A program made the translations under genes and the position numbers. Under the pieces are notes generated by a model that worked only from the letters and a program-made list of their open reading frames with translations, ran no database searches and was not told the DNA's origin. From the NCBI RefSeq assembly GCF_017308975.1, contig NZ_JADWPD010000004.1:255901-319900 (forward strand): a stretch of DNA of 64,000 nt, read 5' to 3'. Of the stretch, positions 8,097 through 15,887 are shown piece by piece (position 1 is the first letter of the stretch; every line of letters begins with the position of its first letter). The DNA is from Amycolatopsis sp. MtRt-6 (GTDB lineage: Bacteria; Actinomycetota; Actinomycetes; Mycobacteriales; Pseudonocardiaceae).

Positions 8097-9301
8097 CAGA
8101 CGTGCACCTGGTCGAAGATCCCGTACATCGCCGAGACGAGCGCGACCGCGACGAACCCGACGACCAGGCCCATCACGACGATGACGGCCGGCTCGAACAG
8201 CGCGGTGAGCTTCTTCAGCCGGTAGTCCAGCTCGCCTTCGTAGTACTCGGCGGTGACCTCGAGCTGCGTGTCGAGGGTGCCGGTGTCCTCGCCGACGCGG
8301 ATCATCTGCGCGGCGGTCACCGGGAACAGCCCGGAGCCGGTGAGCGGGCGCGAAAGACCTTCGCCGGCGAGCACCGCGTACCCGACCCGGGTGAGCGCGC
8401 GCATGAACACGCGGTTGCGCAGGGAGTCCGTCGCGACCCGCAGGGCCTCCGGCAGCGGGACCCCGGCGCTCACCATCGAGGAGAGGATCCGGCAGAACCG
8501 TTCGACCAGCGCGTGCCGCACGGTCGGGCCGATGGCCGGGACGGCGAGCAGCGCGCGGTCGCGGGCGTACCGGCCGCGCGGCGTGCGCACGGCGAGGGCG
8601 TACAGCGCGATCACGGCCAGCAGCCCGGCCAGCAGCGCCCACCACCACTGGCCCAGGAAGTCGGTGACGGCCAGCAGCAGCCGCGTCGGCAGCGGCAGTT
8701 CGGCGTCGAGGCTCGCGAAGAACGCCTTGAACCGCGGCAGCACGAAGGTGGCGAGCACGACGACGGTGACGACCGCCATCAGCGCGATCATCGCCGGGTA
8801 GATCAGCGCCGCCTTGATCTTGCGCCGGGCTTCGAGGTCGCGCTCGAGGTAGTCGGCCAGCCGGTCGAGGACGACGTCGAGCTGCCCGGTGAGCTCCGCC
8901 GAGCGCAGGATCTCGCGGTAGAACTCGGGGAAGATCTTCGGGTGCCGGTCGATGCAGTCCGACAGCCGGTCGCCGCCGCGCAGGCCCTGCTCGACCGAGC
9001 GCAGCATCCGGGCCACCGAGGAGTTCGCGGCCTCGTCGCCGAGGATCCGGACCGCGTCGATCAGCGGCAGCCCGGCCCGGACGAACGCGCCGAGCTGGCG
9101 CGAAAGGTGCATGACGACCTCGCGCTTCACCCGCGGCGCGGTCAGCTCCCGGCTCAGCACGCTCTTCTTCTCGGTGACCTCGATGTCCCGCAGCTCGCGT
9201 TCGTACAGCGCGAGGACGGCGGAGTCGGCGTCGGCGGCCTTCTGCACGCCGCGGGTGCGCTGCCCGTCCGGGCCGGTGGCGACGTAGGCGTACCGGTTCA
9301 T
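8096..9301 (-). CDS. pilC: Type IV pilus inner-membrane platform protein PilC
   Basis: This 401-residue GspF-family protein carries two repeated cytoplasmic T2SSF domains (about 65-190 and 265-390), each with the family signature (LSRQLGAFVRAGLPLIDA; FCRILSSMVSAGVPLPEA). They are separated by hydrophobic helices at about 170-190, 215-235 and 370-395. PilC anchors the ATPases PilB and PilT and the growing pilus at the membrane. The ATG overlaps the pilB stop (ATGA), which indicates translational coupling. Length and motif order are normal for the family. Confidence 0.95.
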   Translation of the reverse strand: MNRYAYVATGPDGQRTRGVQKAADADSAVLALYERELRDIEVTEKKSVLSRELTAPRVKREVVMHLSRQLGAFVRAGLPLIDAVRILGDEAANSSVARMLRSVEQGLRGGDRLSDCIDRHPKIFPEFYREILRSAELTGQLDVVLDRLADYLERDLEARRKIKAALIYPAMIALMAVVTVVVLATFVLPRFKAFFASLDAELPLPTRLLLAVTDFLGQWWWALLAGLLAVIALYALAVRTPRGRYARDRALLAVPAIGPTVRHALVERFCRILSSMVSAGVPLPEALRVATDSLRNRVFMRALTRVGYAVLAGEGLSRPLTGSGLFPVTAAQMIRVGEDTGTLDTQLEVTAEYYEGELDYRLKKLTALFEPAVIVVMGLVVGFVAVALVSAMYGIFDQVHV

Positions 9302-10827
9302 CGGGCCCCTCCGGTGAGGTAGATCGACCGCAGCACCTCGGCCGGGGTGGTGACACCCTCGGCGACCAGCCGCAGGGCTTCGTCCTGCAGCGTCCGCATA
9401 CCTTCCTTGCGGGCCAGTTCGTGCACCTCGCGGTGTGGCGCGCTCTCCAGCACCAGCGTGCGGATCCCGTCGCTGACCGGCATCAGCTCGTAGACGCCGG
9501 TGCGGTCGAGGAACCCGGTCCGCGCGCAGAAGTTGCAGCCCGCCCCGCGGACGAAGCCGCCCTCCGGCTCGTCCGCGCCGAGCGAGTCCATGAAGGACAG
9601 TTCCTCGGCCGAGGGCGAGTAGTACTCGCGGCACCGCAGGCAGATCCGCCGGACCAGCCGCTGGGCGAGCACCGCGGTGACCGACGACGCCACGAGGAAG
9701 TTCTCGATCCCCATGTCCAGCAGCCGGTGCAGCGCCGACGCCGCGTCGGTGGCGTGCAGCGACGACAGCACGAAGTGCCCGGTCAGCGCGGACTGCACGG
9801 CGATGCGCGCGGTGTCGACGTCGCGGACTTCGCCGACGAGGATGACGTCCGGGTCCTGCCGCAGGATCGACTTCAGGCCGTCGGCGAAGGTGACGCCGGC
9901 CTGCTCGTTGATCTGGATCTGGTTGATCGAGGACATGGTGTACTCGACCGGGTCCTCGATGGTCATGATGTTGCGCTCGCTGCTGTCGAGCTCGCCCAGC
10001 GAGCCGTAGAGCGTGGTGGTCTTGCCGCTGCCGGTCGGCCCGGCGCAGATCACCATGCCGTAGGGCGACTGCAGCACCGCCGAGTAACGCGCCGCCATCT
10101 CCGCGGGCATGCCGAGCTGGGGCAGCCGGAACAGCGGGCGGCTCTTGTCGAGCAGCCGCAGTACGACCTTCTCGCCGCCGACGACCGGCGTGCTCGCCAC
10201 CCGGATGTCCACCGGCCGGTCTTCGACGTCGGTGCTGATCTGGCCGTCCTGCGGGCGGCGCCGCTCGACGATGTTCATCCCGGCGAGGATCTTGATCCGG
10301 CTGGTGACCGCGGGCCCCATCGAGTCGGGCAGGTCGAGGACGTCGTGGAGCACGCCGTCGATGCGGTAGCGGACCCGGATCCGCTCGGCCTGCGGCTCGA
10401 CGTGGATGTCGGACGCCCGGTCGCGCAGCGCCTGCTTGATCATGAGGGCGACGACGTGCACGACCGGCGCGTCGTCGTTCGCGGCGGCCGGCGCTTCGGC
10501 GCGGGCCGCGTCACGGCGGACGGCGTCCCGCGCCTCGAACGCCTTGACCTGCTGGTCGACGCCCGTGAGCGCGCGGTAGGTGCGGCCGATGGTGGCGACG
10601 ATGTCGGCCCGATCGGCGACGGCGACGGTGACCGGGCGGCCGAGCGCCTGCTGCAGCGCGGGCGCGGTGGCGGCGTCGGCCACCGCGACCAGCACGGTGT
10701 CTTCGCGGACGGTCAGCGGGATCGCGCAGAGCTCGCGGGCCTTCGCCTCGCCGAGCAGGTCGGCGGCGGCGCGGTCCGGGGTCACCGTGCGGAGGTCGAC
10801 GGTGCGGGGCTGCGTGCGGAGCCTCAT
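9298..10827 (-). CDS. pilB: Type IV pilus extension ATPase PilB
   Basis: The 509-residue secretion ATPase of the GspE family has an N-terminal MshEN-like domain (about 15-90). The ATPase core contains RYRIDGVLHDVL, Walker A GPTGSGKTTT (about 270), the Asp box, Walker B ILVGEVRD (about 332) and the His box. A zinc tetracysteine site is formed by CLRC and CNFC (about 400-440), typical of PilB and absent from PilT. It powers pilin polymerisation at the PilC platform. It overlaps pilT upstream and pilC downstream by 4 nt each. Confidence 0.95.
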   Translation of the reverse strand: MRLRTQPRTVDLRTVTPDRAAADLLGEAKARELCAIPLTVREDTVLVAVADAATAPALQQALGRPVTVAVADRADIVATIGRTYRALTGVDQQVKAFEARDAVRRDAARAEAPAAANDDAPVVHVVALMIKQALRDRASDIHVEPQAERIRVRYRIDGVLHDVLDLPDSMGPAVTSRIKILAGMNIVERRRPQDGQISTDVEDRPVDIRVASTPVVGGEKVVLRLLDKSRPLFRLPQLGMPAEMAARYSAVLQSPYGMVICAGPTGSGKTTTLYGSLGELDSSERNIMTIEDPVEYTMSSINQIQINEQAGVTFADGLKSILRQDPDVILVGEVRDVDTARIAVQSALTGHFVLSSLHATDAASALHRLLDMGIENFLVASSVTAVLAQRLVRRICLRCREYYSPSAEELSFMDSLGADEPEGGFVRGAGCNFCARTGFLDRTGVYELMPVSDGIRTLVLESAPHREVHELARKEGMRTLQDEALRLVAEGVTTPAEVLRSIYLTGGAR

Positions 10828-11912
10828 GCCGGCACGCTCCGGGGGAGCGGCCGCGGGTCGATGTCCTGCGGGTGGAGGCTGCGGGCGGCGGCGTCGGCCG
10901 GGGTGACCAGACCGGCGGCGACGAGCGCGGACAGCGACTGCTCCAGCGTCACCATGCCCTCGCGGCGCCCGGTCACGAGCGCGTTGCGCAGCTGGTGCGG
11001 CTTGCCTTCCTTGATGAGGTTGCGGACGGCGGTGGTGGCGACCAGGACTTCGAAGGCGGCGACGAGCCCGCCACCGATGCGCGGGATCAGCCGCTGGTGG
11101 ACGATGCCGGTGAGGGCGGCGGCGAGCTGCACGCGGACCTGCTCCTGCTGCCCGGCCGGGAAGACGTCGATCATCCGCGCGAGGGACTGCGCGGTGTCGT
11201 TGGTGTGCAGCGTGGCGAAGACGAGGTGCCCGGTCTCGGCGATGGTGAGGGCGAAGCGAATCGACTCGAGGTCGCGCATTTCGCCGACCAGCAAGACGTC
11301 GGGGTCCTCGCGCAACGCGCTGCGCAGCGCCGAAGGGAAGGAGTCGGTGTCGGTGCCGACCTCGCGCTGGTTGACCGCCGAGCGGCGGTGTTCGTGCACG
11401 TACTCGATCGGGTCCTCGACGGTGAGGATGTGGCAGGCGCGTTCGGTGTTGATCCGGTCGATGACGGCGGCGAGCGTCGTCGACTTCCCGGAACCGGTCG
11501 GCCCGGTGACGAGCACGAGTCCCTGGTGGCGGCGGGCGAAGTCGGCGAGGACGGGAGGCAGGCCGAGGTCGGCCATGCCGGGGATCCGGCGCGGGATCAT
11601 CCGCAGCGCGACGACGGTCTCGCCGCGCTGGGTGAAGGCGTTCCCGCGGACGCGGGCTTCGTCGCGCCAGCCGAAGGAGAAGTCGAATTCGCGGGCGGCG
11701 CGCCAGGCGAGAGCCTGGTCGTCGGTGAGGAGCTCGCCGAGCAGGGCGCGGGTGTCCTCACCGGTGAGGACGGGGTGGCCGGGGACCGCGGAGAGGTCAC
11801 CGTGCACGCGCAGCTGGGGCGGCAGTCCGGCGGTGAGCAGCAGGTCGGTGCCACGCGCCTGCCACAGCGCCTCGAGCAGGCCGTCGACGCGGCTGCCGAT
11901 CTGGGTGGGCAT
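10824..11912 (-). CDS. pilT: Pilus retraction ATPase PilT
   Basis: This 362-residue ATPase lacks the zinc motif and long N-terminal domain of PilB. It has Walker A GPTGSGKSTT (about 136), Walker B VLLVGEMRD (about 198), the retraction signature around AIRNLIREG (here VRNLIKEGK, about 282) and the late LEQSL segment. Retraction ATPases depolymerise pili and drive twitching, DNA uptake or surface sensing. A PilT in a Gram-positive actinomycete implies a dynamic, not merely structural, pilus. The ATG at 11912 follows GGAGGGAAACCC. Its stop overlaps the pilB start. Confidence 0.93.
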   Translation of the reverse strand: MPTQIGSRVDGLLEALWQARGTDLLLTAGLPPQLRVHGDLSAVPGHPVLTGEDTRALLGELLTDDQALAWRAAREFDFSFGWRDEARVRGNAFTQRGETVVALRMIPRRIPGMADLGLPPVLADFARRHQGLVLVTGPTGSGKSTTLAAVIDRINTERACHILTVEDPIEYVHEHRRSAVNQREVGTDTDSFPSALRSALREDPDVLLVGEMRDLESIRFALTIAETGHLVFATLHTNDTAQSLARMIDVFPAGQQEQVRVQLAAALTGIVHQRLIPRIGGGLVAAFEVLVATTAVRNLIKEGKPHQLRNALVTGRREGMVTLEQSLSALVAAGLVTPADAAARSLHPQDIDPRPLPRSVPA

Positions 11913-11973
11913 GGGTTTCCCTCCGGGGCGAGGTGTGTCCGCGGGGTGGGCCGCCCCACCCCGCGGAGGGAGA

Positions 11974-12309
11974 TCAGTGGGTGCAGGCGCCGGCGGCCTT
12001 GACGACACCGGCGGCGATGGTGATCGTGTAGCCGTTGGTCGTCGACGGCTCGTCCTTCAGGTAGCCCTTGGTTTTGAGCTCCGCCGGGTCGGCGGCGTAG
12101 GCGCCGGTCTTGGCGTAAAGCGCCTCGTTGGCGGTCTCGACGCTCTTCCAGTCCGCGTTGCACGCGGCGGCCTTGCCCTCGTTGTTGAACGCCTGCACGG
12201 CGAACACGACGACCCCGGCGAGCACGCCCAGGATCACGACGACGATGAGCAGTTCGATCAGGGTGAAGCCGTCCTCGTTCGCGCGGGCGGCACGCAGTTT
12301 CTCCAGCAT
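11974..12309 (-). CDS. Major type IV prepilin (PilA/GspG-like)
   Basis: The 111-residue protein has a short leader MLEKLRAARANEDG, a canonical cleavage site before FTLIELLIVVVILG (Glu at +5) and one long hydrophobic N-terminal helix continuing to VFAVQAFN. A small domain follows with two cysteines (AACNADW, GACTH), the usual pilin disulfide. AACNADWKSVETANEALYA and GYLKDEP resemble GspG-like pilins. It is first among the assembly genes and has its own AAAGGAAAG ribosome site and a 44-nt gap upstream, in line with a highly expressed major subunit. It is likely the shaft subunit. Confidence 0.9.
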   Translation of the reverse strand: MLEKLRAARANEDGFTLIELLIVVVILGVLAGVVVFAVQAFNNEGKAAACNADWKSVETANEALYAKTGAYAADPAELKTKGYLKDEPSTTNGYTITIAAGVVKAAGACTH

Positions 12310-12353
12310 GGTTCTTTCCTTTGCTTGTCTGGTCTTCAAGGGGTGTTCCGGGT

Positions 12354-12794
12354 TCAGCAGGCGGCCACCTCCGGAGAACGGGGTCCGCGCCAGGAACCGG
12401 CAGCCGCGCGCACGCTGACGTACGTGGTCTTGCTGGTGCTGAGCAGCGGGACGGTGATCGAGGTGTTCGTGGTGGTCGTGCTGTTGGTGTTGGTGGCCGG
12501 ACTGCCGGGCGTGAGCGAGGTGAGCACCTCGAACCCGGGCGACAGGACGGCGGCCGGGTAGCTCCAGTGGAGCGTGGCCGTGGGACCGGGGCCGCTGTTG
12601 TTGCACTTCGCGCTGTCGAGGACCGGCGAGCCGGTGGCCGGCAGCTTCCCGGCCGCCGCGTACCCGGTGCCCGGACCGGACTTCAGCCAGGCCGCCTCGG
12701 CTCGCGCCGCGCCGACCGCGAGCAGGCCGGTGATCACCGTGGTCCAGGCGGCCGCGACCATCGCGGCCGCGAAGACCAGCCGCGGCGTGCTCAC
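12354..12794 (-). CDS. Secreted Thr/Ser-rich protein linked to the pilus locus
   Basis: The protein has 146 residues. An N-terminal hydrophobic helix (about 8-30, AAAMVAAAWTTVITGLLAVG) is followed by EAAWLKSGPGTG, an AAW-x-x-G-x-G pattern shared with the proteins at 13745 and 12791. The rest has one early Cys (AKCNNSG), a fibronectin-III-like beta pattern (TATLHWSYP to TTYVSVRAAAGSWRG), a TTTTNTS linker and a C-terminal Cys. The GTG start overlaps the stop of the upstream gene (GTGA). No family was recognised; a cell-surface role together with the pilus is inferred from context. Confidence 0.75.
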   Translation of the reverse strand: MSTPRLVFAAAMVAAAWTTVITGLLAVGAARAEAAWLKSGPGTGYAAAGKLPATGSPVLDSAKCNNSGPGPTATLHWSYPAAVLSPGFEVLTSLTPGSPATNTNSTTTTNTSITVPLLSTSKTTYVSVRAAAGSWRGPRSPEVAAC

Positions 12795-13279
12795 CGGCTC
12801 TCCACGGTGACCGTCACCGGGATCGTGATGAGCGCGCCCTGGCAGCCGTCGTCGGAGGCCGTGCCCATCGAGACCGCGCCCGGCAGCGTCAGGGTCGCGC
12901 TGCCGCCCGCGGGCACGGCGTTCCCGGCCGCCGGCTGCTGCGGCGTCCAGGTCACGCCCGTCGTCGTGCAGGTGCCGGTACCGCCGGAACCGGTCGGCGC
13001 ACCGGTCCCGGCGGCCACCCTGGTGACCACCACCGGATAGGGATTGGGGTTGTGCACCAGGAGCTTCGCGTCCCCGGCCGGCCCGCCGGGGTAGAGCAGG
13101 CCGCTGCTGAACGCCGAGGCGGCCACCGTCCCGGTCGCCGGGGCGGCGGCGGTGCCCGCCTTCGCGTTCGCGGCGCCCGAACCGGAGCTGGTCCACGCCG
13201 CGACGGCGATCCCGCCGCCCAGCGTCGCGCCGACCACCGTGGTGACCACGAGCACGCGGCGCAGGGTCGGGTTCTTCAT
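12791..13279 (-). CDS. Secreted LYPGG-family protein
   Basis: The protein has 162 residues. After a basic start (MKNPTLRRVL) and a hydrophobic segment comes GIAVAAWTSSGSGAAN, then LLYPGGPAGDAKLLVHNPNPYPVVVT (about 83-108) and a C-terminal DDGCQGALITIPVTVTVES. The same ordered blocks occur in the protein at 13745 and, more diverged, at 13276. The pattern suggests one exported beta-sandwich with a disulfide between the mid and late cysteines. The ATG overlaps the upstream stop (ATGA). Function is unknown; co-transcription with prepilin and pilus ATPases suggests a surface or pilus-associated component. Confidence 0.8.
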   Translation of the reverse strand: MKNPTLRRVLVVTTVVGATLGGGIAVAAWTSSGSGAANAKAGTAAAPATGTVAASAFSSGLLYPGGPAGDAKLLVHNPNPYPVVVTRVAAGTGAPTGSGGTGTCTTTGVTWTPQQPAAGNAVPAGGSATLTLPGAVSMGTASDDGCQGALITIPVTVTVESR

Positions 13280-13725
13280 GGCTTGACCGCCGTTCCTGTG
13301 TAGGTCAGGGGAAAGGTGACCGAGCGGCACGCGTCGGGCGCGCCGGGCAGCATGCGGGTGGTGAGGGCGACGTCGGCGGTGCCCTTGGCGGGCACGGTGA
13401 CCGGCGCGGTGAGCGCGTCGAGCCGCACCGCGGTCGCCGGGCAGGCCGGCACCGGCCGCCCGCGGCCGTCGACGGGCTTGCCGACGGCCGCCGTCACGCT
13501 CCGGACGAGGATGGGGAAGTTCTCGGCGTTGGCCAGCCGGACCCACCGGGTCCCGGTCGAGCCGGGGAACAGCGCGGTGGCCCGGCCGGGCACGTCGGCG
13601 ATGCCGAACTGCTTGCCGCCGTTGCCGTTCGCGGTGTTCGCCACCGGCACGGGGCCGATCGCGAACCACGTGACCACGACGGCCGCGAGCGCGCCCGCCG
13701 GAACACCGCTCCGCCACCTGGACAT
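13276..13725 (-). CDS. Secreted protein, diverged LYPGG-family member
   Basis: The protein has 149 residues with an N-terminal hydrophobic segment (GALAAVVVTWFAIGPVPVA). It keeps the family blocks in altered form: ALFPGSTGTRWVRLANAENFPILV matches the LYPGG...NP-x-YPVVV block of its neighbours, and the tail PDACRSVTFPLTYTGTA matches DACKNRTFTLPLTATLA of the protein at 13745. Two cysteines (VPACPAT and PDACRS) are placed as in the paralogues. It lacks the AAWTS motif. A GGAAGGA ribosome site precedes the ATG. Function is unknown. Confidence 0.75.
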   Translation of the reverse strand: MSRWRSGVPAGALAAVVVTWFAIGPVPVANTANGNGGKQFGIADVPGRATALFPGSTGTRWVRLANAENFPILVRSVTAAVGKPVDGRGRPVPACPATAVRLDALTAPVTVPAKGTADVALTTRMLPGAPDACRSVTFPLTYTGTAVKP

Positions 13726-13744
13726 CGGGGTCCTTCCCGCCGGA

Positions 13745-14197
13745 TCAGGAGGCGTTCGACGCGAGGGTGGCGGTGAGCGGCAGGGTGAAGGTCCGGTTCT
13801 TGCAGGCGTCGGTGGCGTTGGCGTTCATCGTCGCGTGCAGGGTGTAGGTGCCGCTTTCGCCGGCCGCGATGGTGCCGGCCGGGTTCGTCGAGGCCGCGCT
13901 GGTGACGGTGCCGGCGGCACAGTCGCCGACCGCGTTCGAGGAGCCGGCGCTGATCCCGGTGACGACGACGGGGTAGTCGTTCGGGTTGTCGATCGTGACG
14001 GTGAAGTCGGTGCCACCGCCTGGATAGAGGGCGTCACCCGAGCCGGCGGGCGCGATCGACGAGTCGAGCGAAGTGGTCGAGGTGACCGAGCCGGTGCCGG
14101 CGCCGTTGCTCGTCCAGGCCGCGTAGGCGACCCCGGCGACGACCACGACCCCGGCGGCACCGAGGACGACCGCGGACCGCTTGCTGATCTTGCGCAT
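13745..14197 (-). CDS. Secreted LYPGG-family protein, first gene of the pilus operon
   Basis: The protein has 150 residues. A signal-like N-terminus (MRKISKRSAVVLGAAGVVVVAG) leads to AYAAWTSNGAGTG, then ALYPGGGTDFTVTIDNPNDYPVVVT (about 58-82) and the tail DACKNRTFTLPLTATLAS. Two cysteines (GDCAAG and DACKN) may form one disulfide. The blocks are shared with the next two genes, so the three probably arose by tandem duplication. CCAGGAGCAG precedes the ATG. A long untranslated stretch lies upstream. The family looks widespread in actinomycetes, but I cannot assign a function; a role in the cell surface or pilus is inferred. Confidence 0.8.
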   Translation of the reverse strand: MRKISKRSAVVLGAAGVVVVAGVAYAAWTSNGAGTGSVTSTTSLDSSIAPAGSGDALYPGGGTDFTVTIDNPNDYPVVVTGISAGSSNAVGDCAAGTVTSAASTNPAGTIAAGESGTYTLHATMNANATDACKNRTFTLPLTATLASNAS

Positions 14198-14456
14198 GGA
14201 CTGCTCCTGGAAGCTGGTTGATCGGGAAGGCCGGCGCGGCGGGACTCGGGCGCTCCGGCCGGTCCGGGTGGACCGTCACGAAGAGTGTGCGAATTCCGCG
14301 GCGATCTTCTCCCCAGGCGACCGGCCCGACTGCGAAGGACCGAGGTCTCTTGTCAGCGAAGGCTCGAGGTGTTACGCGCGCGGGATCGAGCGGCGACGAC
14401 GTCGTTTCACGGCGAAAAAGTTCCGATGCGTGACCGTGACCTGCGGGTTTTCCGCC

Positions 14457-14472
14457 CCGTTCGGCCGAACGG
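14457..14472. promoter_or_regulatory. 16-bp perfect palindrome, possible operator
   Basis: CCGTTCGGCCGAACGG is a gapless self-complementary 16-mer in the middle of the divergent interval. It may bind a dimeric regulator of either flanking unit. No family was assigned. Confidence 0.4.
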
Positions 14473-14574
14473 CGGTGACCGTCCCGTGATCTTGCCGGCG
14501 GTGTCGGACTCCGTTGCGCGGCCTCCGCGGCAGCCCGTCGGCGTGCTCTTCGGGGTGGTAACTTTTCGTGATAA

Positions 14575-14588
14575 TTGAACGTGTTCAA
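14575..14588. promoter_or_regulatory. KstR-like/TetR-type operator before the epimerase gene
   Basis: TTGAAC-GT-GTTCAA is a perfect dyad 23 nt upstream of the ATG at 14611 and fits the TNNAACNNGTTNNA box of KstR, the TetR-family repressor of steroid catabolism. A possible -10 (GATAAT, 14570-14575, with TCTTCG 17 nt upstream) abuts it, so a bound repressor would block initiation. Other TetR proteins use similar dyads. Confidence 0.5.
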
Positions 14589-14610
14589 CTCTTCGGGTAG
14601 CGTGGGTGAC

Positions 14611-15576
14611 ATGAAGGTCGTGATCCCGGGCGGCACCGGGCATCTGGGTCGAGTGCTGAGCCGCGCGCTGGCCGGGCAGGGGTACGAGGTCGTCGTCCTG
14701 ACGCGGCACGACGCGCGGCCGGAGCCAGGGGTGCGCCACGTCCGCTGGGACGGCCGCGGCCCGGGCGCGTGGACGGCGGAGGTTGACGGCAGCGACGTCG
14801 TGCTCAACCTGGCGGGCCGGTCGGTGAACTGCCGGTACACCCGGGCGAACCTGCGGGAGATGCTGAACTCGCGCGTCGACTCGGCCCGCGTGGTCGGCGG
14901 CGCGATCGCCCGGGCGGCCCGGCCGCCGCGGGTGTGGCTGCAGATGAGCACGGCGACGATCTACGCGCACACGTTCGCCGCGCCGAACGACGAAACCACC
15001 GGGATCCTCGGCGGTGACGAGCGCGAGGTGCCGGCTTACTGGTCGTGCAGCGTCGACATCGCCAAGGCGTGGGAGCGCGAGCAACGCGTGGCGCCAACGC
15101 CGGACACGCGCAAGGTGGCGCTGCGCACGGCCATGGTGATGAGCCCGGAACCGGGCGGCGCGCTGGCGATGCTCCTGCGCCTGACGCGCCTCGGCCTGGG
15201 CGGCCCGGTAGCGGGCGGCGGCCAGTACATGTCGTGGATCCACGAGGACGACCTGATCCGCGCGATCACGTTCCTCATCGAGCACGACGGCCTGAGCGGG
15301 CCGGTGAACCTGGCGGCCCCGGAGCCGTTGCCGTACGGCGAGTTCCTGCGTGACCTCCGCGCGGCGGCGGGGGTCCGGGTGGGCCTGCCGGCGACGAGGT
15401 GGATGGCGGAGATCGGCGCGTTCGTCCTCCGCAGCGACACGGAGTTGTTGCTGAAGAGCCGCCGGGTGGTGCCGGGAAGATTGCGCGACGCCGGCTTCGA
15501 GTTCAGGTACCCACAATGGCCCGCGGCGGCCGAGGACCTGGTCCGCAGATCACGCCGGCCCTTGAAGACACCCTGA
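14611..15576 (+). CDS. TIGR01777-family NAD(P)-binding epimerase-like protein
   Basis: The 321-residue extended short-chain dehydrogenase has a Rossmann fold starting MKVVIPGGTGHLG (dinucleotide loop G-G-T-G-H-L-G). An NLAGRSV segment follows at about 70, and the C-terminal region (TRWMAEIGAFVLRSDTELLLKSRRVVPG-type, about 265-300) matches the DUF1731 tail of the YfcH/SulA family. Family members are annotated as sugar-nucleotide epimerases, but their reaction is mostly unknown. The ATG at 14611 is chosen because the Rossmann strand begins there; its ribosome site is weak. Expression is probably controlled through the dyad at 14575. A 21-bp repeat array follows the stop. Confidence 0.85.
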   Translation: MKVVIPGGTGHLGRVLSRALAGQGYEVVVLTRHDARPEPGVRHVRWDGRGPGAWTAEVDGSDVVLNLAGRSVNCRYTRANLREMLNSRVDSARVVGGAIARAARPPRVWLQMSTATIYAHTFAAPNDETTGILGGDEREVPAYWSCSVDIAKAWEREQRVAPTPDTRKVALRTAMVMSPEPGGALAMLLRLTRLGLGGPVAGGGQYMSWIHEDDLIRAITFLIEHDGLSGPVNLAAPEPLPYGEFLRDLRAAAGVRVGLPATRWMAEIGAFVLRSDTELLLKSRRVVPGRLRDAGFEFRYPQWPAAAEDLVRRSRRPLKTP

Positions 15577-15579
15577 GCC

Positions 15580-15726
15580 TGCCCGTGTCGTCCACCCGGG
15601 CCCGCGTGTCGTCCGCCTGGTCACGCGTGTCGTCCGTCCAGGCACGCGAACCGACTGCCTGGGTACGAGAGCCGACCGCCGGAGTACGCCAACCGACCGT
15701 CCAGGCACGGAAGCCGGCCGCGGGAG
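15580..15726. repeat. 21-bp tandem repeat array, seven units
   Basis: Seven units of exactly 21 bp run from 15580 to 15726. The first three keep GTGTCGTCC (at 15585, 15606, 15627); the later four drift to ACCGAC/GCCGAC cores. The array starts 3 nt after the epimerase stop and fills about half of the 311-bp convergent gap before the PucR gene. The remaining 160 bp show no gene. Confidence 0.9.
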
Positions 15727-15887
15727 GCACGTCGAGCTGCCGGACAACCGGTTCGCCCGCCCCTCCCAGCCGCCACACGCCGCTGCCTGTTGCAAGGCTG
15801 CTCGGCTGCCTAGGGCTAAATGTCACAATAATGTGGCACTTCGGCTTAGGGGCCGCGGACGAGTCCTCCGGGGGAGAGCCGGGACAG

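Larger units (their letters stand above)
14198..14610. other. 413-bp divergent intergenic region between pilus operon and epimerase
   Basis: No gene was found here. The interval must hold the promoter of the pilus operon (leftward) and of the epimerase (rightward). It contains a 16-bp perfect palindrome at 14457-14472 and a 14-bp dyad at 14575-14588. The roughly 200 nt next to the pilus operon could be a long leader, but no riboswitch class was recognised. Confidence 0.7.

Noticed and set aside
9421..12561. A 1046-residue open frame on the plus strand
   Set aside because: It lies opposite pilB, pilT and the prepilin gene, has low-complexity composition rich in Arg, Gly and Ala, and no domain; it is an antisense shadow of GC-rich genes.
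14198..14450. Cyclic di-AMP (ydaO) or cyclic di-GMP riboswitch in the pilus operon leader
   Set aside because: The conserved core sequences of neither class could be found on the minus strand; only a long leader remains.
15580..15726. CRISPR array considered for the regular 21-bp repeats
   Set aside because: Units abut with no unique spacers, period is far below repeat-plus-spacer length, and no cas gene is nearby.
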